NCBI GenBank assembly: GCA_951640165.1
Contig: OX621258.1
Span: forward strand, 8,145,501 to 8,209,500
Direction of reading: 5' to 3'
Source of the DNA: Pseudoips prasinana
Lineage: Eukaryota > Arthropoda > Insecta > Lepidoptera > Nolidae
Length of the DNA: 64,000 nucleotides
Part shown: positions 1 to 10,320 of the stretch, piece by piece
Layout of the letters: each line of letters opens with the position of its first letter
Position numbering within the stretch: position 1 is the stretch's first letter
Position numbers and translations under genes: made by a program
Notes under the pieces: model-generated
Told to the model about the DNA's origin: nothing
Databases searched by the model: none
What the model saw: the letters and a program-made list of their open reading frames with translations, nothing else

Positions 1-690
1 CAAACTCCGCATGCATTGAATTGATTAAAGAGAGAGGCACTCATGGCCAGAGGGCTTCGTCATTTGAAGGTATTTAAAATAAAATGGATCCATTACGAGG
101 CAAGCCCTAACGAATCAAAAAGATTTTATTATTGTAAAAAAATTATCAGTACGAAATGTACACTAAAAATTGCGTACTAAACATACAAAAAATATATAAA
201 CAGTCAATATGCTACCTCCTTTCTTTTAAAGTCGGTTAAAAATAAGAATCAACCGTAATAAATAATGAAGTGAATTAAAATATAATGGACAACAATTTTG
301 AACTCGATCATTGTCGATTCCAAAGATCGACCTAAACTGCCGCCAATATATTAAAAAGCCGTAACATAGTGAAATTTGCCACGGTTAATACTGCTCTGAG
401 CAAACGTAATAAAGCAATTTTTGCCTTGATACTTTCTTTTCTGTAACGGCATTTAAGTGAATGGACGTCAGTAATAGATTTTAAACTTCCATCCTCCATA
501 CTTAGTCGATAAACGAATATTAATGCGCATACGTTTAGCAGATACTTAAGTAATATACATCAACAGAAGTTCCACGAAATGTAAAAGCAATGAACTTGGC
601 GCTAATTTTTCAAAGTTTAAACGGACATCAATCCTTTTTATGAACGTGTAGAGTATCATTATTGTAGGGTGACCATCACTTGAGATTAAT
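1..690. other. No recognised feature
   Basis: AT-rich DNA with no long open frame and no repeat that I can match to other parts of the window. Confidence 0.5.
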
Positions 691-915
691 CATAAATATC
701 TTGGGACTACATAACATCTGATCCCAAACTAAGCAGGGGCAACCATAGAAATGATAAATATACTTATATATTTCTAAATACTTACATACTAAAGGTATCT
801 AATAAATAAATATTTTGGGATAATTAACACACTGCCATGTGATCACAAACTAGGCAGAGGCAACCAATCCACTGATAAACATAGTTATATATTTCTAGAT
901 ACATACATACTAAAG
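691..915 (-). repeat. Tandem pair of SINE-5 tail fragments
   Basis: Two diverged copies of about 120 bp lie in direct tandem (from about 691 and 812). Each carries the reverse complement of the SINE tail (CTTGGGACTA...CCAAACTAAGCAGGGGC, then ACTTATATATTTCTA). The heads are missing. The tandem arrangement suggests a local duplication after insertion. Confidence 0.6.
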
Positions 916-937
916 ATATCTGATAAATAGTTATTAA

Positions 938-1232
938 TTATAATAATACCTTAATTTAGACAGAACCATTGACAATATGTAGTAAAAATATTAGACTTAA
1001 ACTAGATAATTAAACATAATCTCTTGACAATAACTTTATACGAGCTAGCTAAATATCAATGCTATAATAAAATAAATTTTATAAATGTTTTCATACAATG
1101 TGTACCTAAATATTTATGTTACTAGAAATAATAATGTATACAACTATATGACTACAAACATGTTCTGACTATTTACAAGTGCTTTGTTAAAGTCTACGTG
1201 AATACAAACCTTTTTATTTTATTTTATTCAAT
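938..1232 (+). mobile_element. CR1-like A LINE, 5'-truncated 3' end
   Basis: The sequence matches the last ~300 bp of the element at 41270-44471. It starts near ACCTTAATTTAGACAGAACC and ends in TCTACGTGAATACAAACC plus a (TTTTA)n tail. Other copies share this 3' end but start at different points (20106, 27866, 44160, 50655; 36968 on minus), as expected of 5'-truncated LINE copies. It is non-coding. Confidence 0.75.
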
Positions 1233-1454
1233 GTTGACATAATTCATAACTTCATTGAGTCATAACAAAGGATAGACAATTATTATTAAAATAACTTAAA
1301 TTATCAACTAAAGAAACGAAAAACTAAATACCAAAAATATATACTTATATTTAAATTAAAATTAAATATATACATATTAATATATAAAGGTCTCATCTTT
1401 GGGTGTCGAAAAAAACTTCAGTATCGCTGCCTTTGAGCATCGTGCCCAGAAAAA

Positions 1455-1548
1455 TATATATCTTGGGACAGATAACACACATCCCAGACTTGGCAGACTC
1501 TATACTATGGCAACCAGACAACTAATAAACATACTTATATATTTCCAT
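1455..1548 (-). mobile_element. SINE-5 tail fragment
   Basis: Reverse complement of the SINE-5 tail seen at 5760-5850 (CTTGGGACAGATAACACAC, then CTATGGCAACCAG). No tRNA-like head is present. Confidence 0.6.
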
Positions 1549-1605
1549 AATTTTTTCGCGTTTATAATCTCTAAGTAGGATAATATTATACTATTTGAAA
1601 GTGAA

Positions 1606-1705
1606 TTCTTCCCCAATTGAAAGTGAACCTTATGCTTATGTGATAAGGTTAAAAATCTATAAAAGAAATTTAACAGATTGGGGTAGCTGGATGTGCTGTC
1701 GTCTG
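1606..1705. mobile_element. TA-flanked MITE, left end missing
   Basis: Shares TTCCCCAATTGAAAGT and the right terminal repeat (CAGATTGGGGTAGCTGGATG ... GTCTG followed by TA) with the full copies at 24198, 37754 and 40718. The left ~35 bp, including the left terminal repeat, is not recognisable. Confidence 0.7.
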
Positions 1706-2196
1706 TATACAGAGTACTTGTATAACTGTAAAGGGTGCCTAACAAAGCACCACTGCTCTTCTTGTGACATTCATATCGATGAAATGAATACTCCGATCCT
1801 CCTCCGGCTCTTCGCGTACTAACGTACAGCGACAATTGTACCAAACGTCCCTAAAATTCGGACCCTCTCTCTTTCTGAGCCGAGATTCGAACACCAAAAT
1901 ACCCACTGGCCCGGATCACTTAGTTGTAGTCTTATTTGCTAGAAGATTTGAGCCTCCGCTAACCTTTATAGTAGGACTATCTGTAAACGTGTAAAAAAGC
2001 GTCAGCTTTAGATCACATGACTGAAGTAAAACTTAGATATACGAAACGTAACGGGCTATGAGAAAAAGAGAGAATAATAATAATAGTAATAGCCTGGGAC
2101 ATTGTTCACATACGGCCATCTGATCCCAAATGAAGCAGAGCTTGACTATGGAAATCAAACAGCTGATTATACTCGTACTATATATATAATATTCAT

Positions 2197-2273
2197 AATA
2201 CTCAATTCTTTATTGCATTCCACAACCTACCACCTAGATATACATTGTGGAATGCAATATAGAATTGAGTATT
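2197..2273. repeat. Near-perfect inverted repeat
   Basis: Arms 2197-2224 and 2246-2273 are 28 nt with one mismatch; the loop is 21 nt. It sits at the junction of the nested SINEs. Confidence 0.85.
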
Positions 2274-2277
2274 GAGT

Positions 2278-2520
2278 GATATCTTGGGACAATGTCACAC
2301 AGATCATCCTAGCCCCAAACTAAGCAAAGCTTGTACTATCGGTACTAGGCGACGATATACATACTTATATAGATAGATAAATACTTAAATACATAGAAAA
2401 CATCCATGACTCAGTAAAAAATATTCGTGCTCATCACACAAATATTTGCACTTACCAGGATTCGAACCCAGAACTACCAGCTTCGTAGGCAGGAGCACTA
2501 CCAACTAGGCTACGGTGACC
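2278..2520 (-). mobile_element. SINE-1, full length
   Basis: tRNA-derived SINE. On the minus strand it has an A-box-like GCCTAGTTGGTAGTG and a B-box-like GGTTCGAATCC about 40 nt downstream, then a ~150-nt unrelated body ending near GACATTGTCCCAAGATAT. It is inserted in SINE-2. Transcription would be by RNA polymerase III from the internal promoter. Confidence 0.8.
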
Positions 2521-3139
2521 GTCTATATACTACTTTTCTTTTGTAAATATATACCTTTATGGATAATTACACCCAGACACACGACAATCAGACATGTTAA
2601 TGCACACAAATATCTGTCATGGGTGGAAATCAAACCCACGACCTGCGGCGTGAAAGGTAAGCATCTAGCTCTTTGTAATATACGATATGTAAGTCCCCCT
2701 CTCTCTCTCTTTCTTCACTAACTTAAATCTTCCCCTCAAATTCCATTCGCTTCGCCCAATTAAACTTTTCGTAACGCCTTGTCACGCACCATCTTACTCC
2801 CCAAGTCACACGTGCTTAAAGACAAAACCACACATTCTACTGAATGCGAAATTTTGTATAACGTAGTAGATGCAGTAGCATCAATCCTGTTGATTGCAGT
2901 TTACAGAATACAGGCCCTGTCTGAGCCACGTCACAACACTCATCATGTATTCTATGTGTTTAGGTTTGTGACCGTGAGACTATGGCAGAAGATATGGTAG
3001 CAGTTTGGGCTCCCACATGCAGTGGTTAAGTTAGTCGCCTTGTCGCTTCTATTAATTTTATGTTTGTTAGTCCGAGCATACCCGATAATAACATGCGCCC
3101 CAGTTATCATAGATAGGGAGACGAAAAGGTAAAACCTAA

Positions 3140-3430
3140 CTCAGTGACGCCAGGCTACATTAAAAGCCCTGATATCACACAAAATCGAATAAAAACTAGT
3201 ACATCCCCTAGATCTCAGTTAGGATACCCTCGCTGCTGAAAGAACTGTGTCACAGCTCTGAACAAACTTGGTAATAAAAACAAAGTCAACCTCGTATGGG
3301 TACCAGACCATACAGGAAGCAACGAAAAAGCAGATGAACTGGCTGGTCCACAGAACTGAGATTCAGACCCATTGAATCTCAGTTCTGTGGACCAGAACCG
3401 CGCGAAGGGATTCCTACAAACATAATAGGA
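3140..3430 (+). pseudogene. Relic of a retrotransposon RNase H domain
   Basis: One frame at about 3262-3345 reads LNKLGNKNKVNLVWVPDHTG followed by SNEKADELA. This matches the C-terminal RNase H block of LOA/I-type elements (compare RWVPGHAGIEGNESADELAR at 61.7-64 kb). Upstream, a degraded SDSQAALKAL-like block contains stops. After ADELA the frame is interrupted by a fold-back hairpin (3344-3394) and then resumes with GPEP-REGIPTN-like residues. No start or intact domain remains. Confidence 0.65.
3344..3394. repeat. Perfect hairpin, 22-nt arms, 7-nt loop
   Basis: Arms 3344-3365 and 3373-3394 are exact reverse complements. The right arm is contiguous with the RNase H relic, so the left arm looks like a templated inverted copy of it. 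Confidence 0.9.
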
Positions 3431-5590
3431 GCAATGCTAACCAAATGTTCTTCTTGTGTTGTATTTTTATTTTTCCATTACCCGGGTGTGTTGTTTACTT
3501 AATTATGAACACCAGTTTGTTTAGTTTTTGATGTATGCTCTGTTATAATGTTTTCCTCTTTTAATTTAAGTACGTTCTTTGACTTTTAAGAGTTCTTAAT
3601 ATTTACGTGTAAGTCTAATATTCCGCTCGTTAACTCAGTCCTATTTTTGTAATGTTTACATATTATTATAATAAGTATTCTTGTAAACCAACTCTTAGAA
3701 TTTCTTGCAAATATTATAAAAAAATAAATTATGTGCTAATTTATGTTATTTTTACCTTCTATATTCAATAGGGTTTGTACAGATAGTTTATTAATATGTA
3801 GATAGTTTTTATAATATGTAATAATAAGTTTATGTATATATGAGGCCTGACTAATGGAATTTTATATTGAACAATGGTTTTTGATTCTTGGTTTAGTTAC
3901 TAAATGTTATATTTAAAAATAATACTGAAAACTAAAGTGTTGAGACAAGTTTGTTTATGAAACATTTCTTGGTACTATCCGTGATTACTATGAATCTGTT
4001 TAGTTTTAACATAGGTTAAATATAAAACCATCCGATGACGATACGATAGTTATAGTAGTAAAATAATGAACCTAATGTATGATATTATCCCATAGTGGAG
4101 GTACAATATGAAATGGGCACTAAACCTAGCTTCCAGTTAGTAACGAGAATGTTCACTGCTGACGTGCCTTTGCCATCTATAACAACGAGACCTCGTGGTT
4201 CATTAAAGCTTTATGGTTGACATACTTACTAAAAAACAAATCTCTTTTAATTTAAATAATATATATTTAAATCTACTCAGGACTGACATCAACGGGCTGA
4301 AGCCAATGGGTTCCTTTCTAGAAATGTTTTCCAATAACTTTAATTCTTGCCAATAACAATTTTTAATACTCCACATAGACTCTAGACAAAGATTAAAAAA
4401 AAAAACAAAAAGTTTTTTTTACGTTCTATACTGGCCTCTGGTGTTTTCGTTCTTGTTCCCGGCAAGAAAATACTATAATTTCCATAATTATCTGAATGTT
4501 TTTTGTGAATTTAATTTATTTTAAATTGTTATTAATTGATTGATAGATTATTTTTAAATTATTTATTTTATATTACAATTTTAAAGTATCAATGCTAAGA
4601 ATTAATAAATTTTGATTTTTAATATTTATTCTGACGTGCAGTTTGTAAATTGATTAATATTTACATATTCATATTTTAAAGTAACGTCAACAGTGGACGT
4701 TTAAAAGAAATATTTAAGAAATTTTAAATTAGATGTAACCAGTTTTATTTATGCATGCTTAATATGTCATAACTATGTATCTCATTCAAGCGAGCTGTAA
4801 AGTTCTTATGAGAAATAAAGTTCTTTAAACCTACATAGGACTTCATTATCTGCGTTGAAATAGGATACCGCTAGACCAAAAGGCATACAAAGAGATTAGC
4901 AGGTGCTTTAAACAGCAAAATGGATAATCAGACCCCCGTGTCATGTAGCTTAGTTAAAGATCCCATGCTTAAATATTAATTTCACGAGTCCCAAACACTC
5001 TTACGAAGAGATGCACCCTACTTTGAATTATTAAACGTTAATTTGCAACTCTTCGCTTAAGTAGCGTGGTGCGAGTTTTATTGATTTAAATTATACATCA
5101 GTTCCTTCGTACACCTTGCAGTTATTTTACAAAAATAATGTATTTAAGGTTTAGTTTTGCTTTATTATTTTTGTAGCGATAAATTGACTCTTATGGAGGT
5201 GCATGTACGGACAATCTCAGGCATCTCCCCATCAGTTATCGCCCTGAGTTGAAGTTTTAACCCTAAATGAGATGCCATATGGAGCGAGTTTTAATTTGGC
5301 CTTTTATTTTGTTAGAAGGTTTGAGTTTGAGTCTATTATTTGGTGAGTAAGTGAAAGCTCTTAGGCGAACCACTTGATATAAAGAGAAAAAAGGAGGTGG
5401 ATTGAATATAAAATGGTGTAAGAGAAATATGACTATAGTCTGAGCTCTTTGCAAAAATAGTTTTCAGTGATAAGTAAATTTTTAAATTAGGTATACAATA
5501 CATAGATGTTAATTAAAACTAGATGAGTCCGCCATATTTTGCTGTGTATATTTGGGGTACAAAATTTGGGTTATCGATATGAAATTCATA
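3431..5590. other. AT-rich region without recognised feature
   Basis: No coding frame or repeat match. Around 4790-4835 a GAGAAATAAAGTTCTTTAAA stretch resembles the polyadenylation end of a retroelement, but nothing upstream can be assigned. Confidence 0.4.
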
Positions 5591-5594
5591 TATT

Positions 5595-5855
5595 TACGTT
5601 TTAATTTTGACTGGTTGCTGTGGTTAGTGACCTGACTGCTAATCCGGAGTTCGTAGGTTCGATACCAATCCAGGAAAAATCTTTTTGTGTTGAGCACAAT
5701 TATTTGTTTTGTGTCTGTGTGCAATTTATATATAATATGTATGAATTTAGAAATACATAAGTATGTCTATCAGTTTTCTGGTTGCCAAAGTACAGGCTCT
5801 GCCTAGTTTAGGATCAGGTGGCAGTGTGTTATTTGTCCCAAGATATTTATTATTA
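5595..5855 (+). mobile_element. SINE-5, nearly full length
   Basis: The head has a B-box-like GGTTCGATACC near 5658. The body has CACAATTATTTGTTTTGTGT and CATAAGTATGTCTATCAG. The tail has GTACAGGCTCTGCCTAGTTT and ends TGTCCCAAGATATTTATTAT. The tail is homologous to those of SINE-1 and SINE-2. Confidence 0.7.
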
Positions 5856-5868
5856 TAATAACACATTA

Positions 5869-6085
5869 TATCATCATCATATCAGCTGAAAGACGTCCAT
5901 TCCTGGACAAAGGCCTCCCCAAAGATCTCCACAATTTCAGGTCGTGCGCTATTCACATCCAGCAGTTTCCAGCGACCCGCACAAGATCATCGGTCCATCA
6001 AGTAGGGGGCAGGCCACGCTGCGTCTTCCGGTTCGCGGTCGCCACTCGAAAACCTTTCTGCCCCAACGGCCGTCGGTTCTTCACA
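5869..6085 (-). pseudogene. RTE-like LINE 3' end fragment
   Basis: Starts with the terminal CATCATCATATCAGCTGAAA (the element's 3' end on minus) and continues into the antisense of the conserved C-terminal block that ends WTDDLVRVAG. It is 5'-truncated and has no ORF. Confidence 0.8.
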
Positions 6086-6389
6086 TTACATATATATATA
6101 TTTACAAAAATAATAAATAAACAATCGAGGAAATGAAGAAATAATAAAAGAATAACGTTAATAAATTGCATGTCAAAATAAGCATGGCGTCTAAAACACT
6201 TAGCTTTATTTTAAGACTTTCTGCGGGAAACAACACATTTAAATTCTATATTGTTCTTTTGTTTGCAGCCGCATAGAGTTCGCTTCACAAGAATGAAATC
6301 CAAATTACAATATTTACATTCAAAGAATTGAACGCATTCAAAAGCGGTTTCCACGATTTTAGCAATTTAAAACTAGATTTTTAATTTCT

Positions 6390-6466
6390 GGCTATCATAT
6401 CAGCCGAAAGATATCCACTACTGGACATAGGCCTCCCCACAGAGCTCCACAATTGCCAGTCTTAGC
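6390..6466 (-). mobile_element. RTE-like LINE, short 3' end
   Basis: About 75 bp of the same terminal sequence (ATCATATCAGCCGAAAGA ... GGCCTCCCCACAGAG). Confidence 0.7.
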
Positions 6467-6548
6467 TGGAAACCACTGTCTATCATTATGATGTCGGGAA
6501 TTTCTGCTTTTATTAGTCTTATCCCTACATGAACGCATCGTAGACTTA

Positions 6549-7275
6549 GGGTCTGTTTCACAATATCCAGATAAAGTCCCGAGCTACTTGCAACTTATCT
6601 ATCGAATGAAGACATCGTTTGCGTTTCATAATCCATAAATAGTACTAACTGCCAAATAAACTGCAAAATAAACTATGCTTCAGCTTCAGATTAACTTATG
6701 GATAAGTTATCTGACAGATGTCATTTGATGCTTATTTCGGTGGTGTTTATTGTTAGACTTGTGTTTTGTTGCGAATAATTTAATAAAATGGTAATATTTG
6801 ATACTATTGAAGACGAAATTGATGAATTATTTGATCGTGTAACGGAACCGCGCATAAATCCGACACCGCTAAGAAAAACACCACCGAAACACCGCAACAA
6901 ACAAAATGCATTTGTTGATATTAACATTTGACGTTTATTTATTTGACTTTCGTACGTTTAATTTCACGCAAAAAAAAAACAATTTATGTATGTATTTTTA
7001 TTTGATAAAATAATAGTTAGAAGATAAATTTGTAAAAATATATTTTTAGGTATGTTTATCATAAGAAATGTATTGATAGGTTTTCTGTTACGTAAGACGG
7101 AACGACAAAATGCGACGTTGCCAAACCTACTAATTAGTAACTGCCGAATAGCTAACAGGCAAATAATTTTACCGGTAAGGTGATGGTGAAACACAATGTG
7201 TTTTATCCAGAACTTATACCTGTTATTTGTTAGTTAGCTATCCGACACTTTATTCGTACATTGTGAAACAGACCC
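6549..7275. mobile_element. DNA transposon derivative with terminal inverted repeats
   Basis: GGGTCTGTTTCACAAT at 6549 is matched by its reverse complement ending at 7275, giving a 727-bp element. The flanks are TTA on the left and TAA on the right, so TA is the only exact direct repeat. The GGGTCTGTTTCACAAT type of end resembles PIF/Harbinger elements, whose target sites are TWA; a mutated TTA site or a mariner-type TA site are both possible. It carries one short ORF (6788-6931) and no complete transposase, so it is probably non-autonomous. Confidence 0.65.
6788..6931 (+). CDS. Small ORF inside the TIR element (47 aa)
   Basis: ATG at 6788 and TGA at 6929-6931. The N-terminal half is acidic (MVIFDTIEDEIDELFDRV) and the C-terminal half basic and proline-rich (PRINPTPLRKTPPKHRNKQ). 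I do not recognise a domain. TGACAGATGTCA, a palindrome of the kind seen in insect promoters, lies about 75 bp upstream. It may be the truncated N-terminus of a transposase or an accessory DNA-binding protein of the parent transposon. Expression is not shown. Confidence 0.3.
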   Translation: MVIFDTIEDEIDELFDRVTEPRINPTPLRKTPPKHRNKQNAFVDINI

Positions 7276-7620
7276 TAAATCTTTCTCTTTTTACAGAATT
7301 CTTTTACCCGTTCTATATTCATACATGTCCTCATTTATAGATATGATAGGTGATGATAATTTATTTGTTAATTATTAAAATTATTTAGTCTTTAGTTAAA
7401 AATTGTATGTTTTTGTGTTTCTCTGTTTTACTTTTATCCAAATTTAAAAGTTTATTTTTGGGTTAAGTTTAATTTGTATTAGTAGTATAATTTTTAGATA
7501 TTATTTCTTTAGTTGTGTGTAGTATATTTAGTGACTATTTAATTTTTTACGAATGTTGTATACATCTGTAGAGATTTAACACCTTGTCTTAAACTCAACA
7601 AAATTCAAAAGTCATTCATT
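7276..7620. other. No recognised feature
   Basis: AT-rich spacer with no repeat match. Confidence 0.4.
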
Positions 7621-7765
7621 CCGTTAAAATATTACATTTGTGTGGAATCGTCAATTTTTTTTCCCTACCGTGCAGTGCATGACGTGGCAGCTACTGAGAA
7701 ACACTGCCAGACAACTCAGTAGGAATCCTTTTTTAAAATATTTATTTCTTACATAAAGTTTAAAT
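7621..7765 (-). mobile_element. CR1-like C LINE, 3' terminal segment
   Basis: A ~118-bp block (GTGGAATCGTCA ... CTACCGTGCAGTGCATGACG ... CAGTAGGAATCC). The same block, in opposite orientation, follows a CR1-like C coding relic at 8713-8825. It contains an internal inverted repeat (CTACTGAGAAACACTGCCAG and a near complement). Confidence 0.65.
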
Positions 7766-7769
7766 ACAA

Positions 7770-7952
7770 TGTGTATACAATTGATGATGTATCTATTATA
7801 ATAAATAAATACAACTCTTGTCCATCCTAAGGTTGTCTAAGAAATCGCAGCTAGCGATAAGACCGCCCTTTATACATTATTATGCTACTATGTTTGTTCT
7901 ATTTTTGTAATTTATTTGGTGTGCAATAAAGAGTATTGTATTGTATGAGTGG
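7770..7952 (+). mobile_element. LINE E 3' tail
   Basis: Contains AAGGTTGTCTAAGAAATCGC, GCGATAAGACCGCC and GGTGTGCAATAAAGAGTATT, ending in a (TATTG) tail. It matches the 3' end at 52540-52655. It includes the AATAAA polyadenylation signal and has no coding part. Confidence 0.75.
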
Positions 7953-7957
7953 GTTGG

Positions 7958-8042
7958 TTGGAGTGTTTGGTAGATAGTTGATTTCACGCCGTAGATTAAA
8001 ATTCCACCGAGGACAAATTTTTGTGTGCATGAACACTGTCTG
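7958..8042 (+). mobile_element. SINE-2 head fragment
   Basis: Degraded head (GGTTGGAGTGTTTGGTAGAT ... TTTCACGCCGTAG) followed by GTGTGCATGAACACTGTCTG. Confidence 0.55.
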
Positions 8043-8454
8043 TTTGTCGGCTAAGCGACGGAAATGCAACATGATAGCATTTCCACCACTTTAAAAATAA
8101 AAAAGGATCTGTCTAGTTAGAAATCAGATTGCAGTGTCAGATTGGGAAAACGAATACATGAATTGTAAAATATTACATATATGCGCAATATTATGTGTTA
8201 ATAAGTTAAATAATTATATAGTTTCTAGTGAATAAATAGTAGTTACTATTTATATATACTTGAAAGTAAATAAATATGAGAAACTTATACATCAAGTTAT
8301 TATATCTGCGACATTAACTGTGTAGGATATTATGCATTAGGTAAGATAATTTATTAATTCCCAATTACTGTACGGTCTTTATAAACTCATATTAAACGAC
8401 ATAATTATTTTCGGAATATAGATCATAAAGAATATCTTTGGGTATTTCAGGAAC

Positions 8455-8825
8455 CACCTACACTAGACTTCGCCTGGTCTCTATAGAGATTTCATTTACA
8501 TATTTACCATTCTAAGTGTATAAGATTCTATAACAAACTGCCCAATGATATTAGAGAATTGTCTACGAATAAGTTTAAAAGAATTATTAAAGCCAAATTG
8601 TGTAGCAACCTGATATTACAAAATATCAGATTATTTAAGTGATAAAAGTGCTTGGGATTGAGTTGTTCTGAGTCAACACACTAATTGTAATTAATCTTAA
8701 GTATATTTTATTTTAAAAAAGGATTCCTACAGAGTTTTCTGGCAGTGTTTCTCAGTAGCTGCCACGTCATGCACTGCACGGTAGGGTAAAAAAATATGAC
8801 GATTCCACATAAATGTAAAATTTTT
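8455..8825 (+). pseudogene. CR1-like C LINE: RT C-terminus and 3' tail
   Basis: The frame ending at TGA 8640-8642 reads CIRFYNKLPNDIRELSTNKF and then ends NIRLFK. This is the conserved last block of CR1/Jockey-type reverse transcriptases (compare CIRFYNKLPTQITDL at 43.6 kb). The upstream RT domain is absent. The 3' part (8643-8825) holds a short UTR and the 118-bp terminal block that also occurs at 7621 and 48737. Confidence 0.75.
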
Positions 8826-8879
8826 ACGGAATATAGAATTTGATTGATTGAACTGATATTTCAATTTTATTATCATTAT

Positions 8880-9520
8880 AATATAATATGATGATTGACA
8901 GCATCTTTGAGGTTTATGTCTAGCAGTGGACAGAAAGATCTGGACACATGCCTCTCTCGCGGTCTCTCGTTACCCCCATTCAGTAGCTTCCAGGGACCCC
9001 CATAATTTATGTTGAAAAAGGTGACTAAGAGATATACCAGGTAGACGGACAGCAGTGCTGTGTAATGGCTACCACCTAATTATGTCCTCCCGCCCGAATT
9101 TCGGCTACGGTGGCCAGTCTCCATGGAGACTAGCCAATTGCGCAGGACGTATTATAGTGCACAAGTGAGTGCGCCAACACAGGGGCACTTTCTATTCTAT
9201 CACACTCATCATCAACGTCCGGAAAGAGGTCTGGTATAGGATCGGTTTACGTGATCTCCGAAGCAAGGGTGTATAATACCGCCAACTCCCAAACATCGAT
9301 CTGATACTGAGAAATTTCTTTTTACGGAAAAATCCAAAAATCACTTTTTGGCACGACCCAGGATCTGAACCCAGGACCTCATTATCTGCGGTTGGACACG
9401 CTACCACTAGACTAACGACGCAATCTTAAATTACCACCTAATTACTGCGGTCGCCAACTTGCATGCCAACCGCAGTGACTACTGCAAACCCCTCCAAAGG
9501 GCAACGTTATAGAAACTTTT
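8880..9520. repeat. Repeat H, split by a SINE-3
   Basis: Left part 8880-9082 and right part 9432-9520 share blocks with 36715-36955 (GATATACCAGGTAG..., GGACGCCAACTCGCATG-like). The SINE-3 at 9083-9431 splits it. Repeat H looks like a retroelement 3' region; no frame survives. Confidence 0.55.
9083..9431 (-). mobile_element. SINE-3, full length with 13-bp TSD
   Basis: On minus, the tRNA-like head has GTTAGTCTAGTGGTAGCG (A box) and GGTTCAGATCC (B box). The body ends near the reverse complement of TGTCCTCCCGCCCGAATTTC. TACCACCTAATTA occurs directly at 9070-9082 and 9432-9444, so the boundaries are well defined. Confidence 0.85.
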
Positions 9521-9521
9521 G

Positions 9522-9735
9522 ACGGTCACCGTAGCCTAGTTGTTAGTGCTCCTGCCTACGTAACTGGTGGTCCTGGGTTCGAATCCCGGTTTCTGAGTCA
9601 TGGATGTTTTCTATGTATATAAGTATATTTATATTTAGTATGTATATCGTCGCCTCCTACCCATAGTACAAGCTTTGTTTAGTTTGGGGCTAGGATTATC
9701 TGTGTGACATTGTCCCTAGTTATTATTATTATTAC
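9522..9735 (+). mobile_element. SINE-1 with internal deletion
   Basis: Head GTAGCCTAGTTGTTAGTG and B box GGTTCGAATCC are present. The segment between the head and TTTCTGAGTCATGG (about 37 nt in the copy at 9974) is missing. The tail ends in (ATT)n. Confidence 0.8.
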
Positions 9736-9737
9736 TT

Positions 9738-9787
9738 TTGGGGGAGGCCTATGTCCAGCTGTGGACAAGTTCAGGCTGATGATGATG
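9738..9787 (+). mobile_element. RTE-like LINE, terminal 50 bp
   Basis: GGGGGAGGCCTATGTCCAGC ... GATGATGATGAT is the sense strand of the RTE 3' end. Confidence 0.6.
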
Positions 9788-9839
9788 ATTTTGAAATGCC
9801 TATACATGAATTCTTCGTTTAGCCGTTAGCTCCGTCTGA

Positions 9840-9950
9840 CTGGTTGGTGATGGTGGCGAATATCATGAACCTATCTCATCCTGTGGCGCGCAGAAGTCGA
9901 CCCAAGGGAATATCTACCAGAAGATTGGCTGCAGCTTCCTTCTGAATACT
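9840..9950 (-). repeat. Repeat G fragment
   Basis: The reverse complement matches ATTCCCTCAGGATGACTTCT and GGGATGAGATGGGGTGGCGA at 51150-51195. Confidence 0.5.
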
Positions 9951-9973
9951 ACGACCGTCTTACTGCGATCGAT

Positions 9974-10230
9974 ACGGTTGCCGTAGCCTAGTTGGTAGTG
10001 CTCCTGCCTACGAAGCTGGTGGTCCTGGGTTCGAATCCCGGTAAGTGCAAATATTTGTGTGATGAGCACGAATATTTGTTTCTGAGTCATGGATGTTTTC
10101 TATGTATTTAAGTATTTATCTACCTATATAAGTATGTATATCGTCGCCTGGTACCCATAGTACAACCTTTGCTTAATTTGGGGCTAGGATGATCTGTGTG
10201 ACATTGTTCCTAGATATTATTATTACAACC
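9974..10230 (+). mobile_element. SINE-1, full length
   Basis: The clearest copy: GTAGCCTAGTTGGTAGTG, then GGTTCGAATCCCGG, then GTGATGAGCACGAATATTTG, TGGATGTTTTCTATGTATTT, GTATATCGTCGCCTGG, and the tail TTTGGGGCTAGGATGATCTG ending in ATTATTATTA. Confidence 0.85.
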
Positions 10231-10320
10231 CGTTTGCCAAGCATGGCATTTCCCCTTAAGATGATTCTCTAGGGAGGCTTTTGTCCAGCTGTAAACTTCT
10301 TACAGCTGTTTATGATGAAG
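10231..10320 (+). repeat. Repeat G / RTE-related fragment
   Basis: Contains GTTTGCCAAGCATGGC and GGGAGGCTTTTGTCCAGCTG, parts also seen joined at 35700-35770 in the opposite orientation. Confidence 0.4.

Larger units (their letters stand above)
2090..2690 (-). mobile_element. SINE-2, interrupted by a hairpin and a SINE-1
   Basis: The SINE-2 tail lies at 2090-2190 and its body and tRNA-like head at 2521-2690 (B box as AAATCAAACCCACGACC on this strand). Between them are a 28-nt-arm inverted repeat (2197-2273) and a full SINE-1 (2278-2520). The SINE-2 is therefore older than the SINE-1. Confidence 0.7.

Noticed and set aside
1500..1844. 114-codon minus frame
   Set aside because: Runs through a SINE tail and a MITE; no protein similarity recognised.
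7621..8825. A 1.2-kb transposon with 118-bp terminal inverted repeats
   Set aside because: The same block follows CR1-like C remains at 8713 and at 48737, so the two ends are more simply two LINE tails in opposite orientation.
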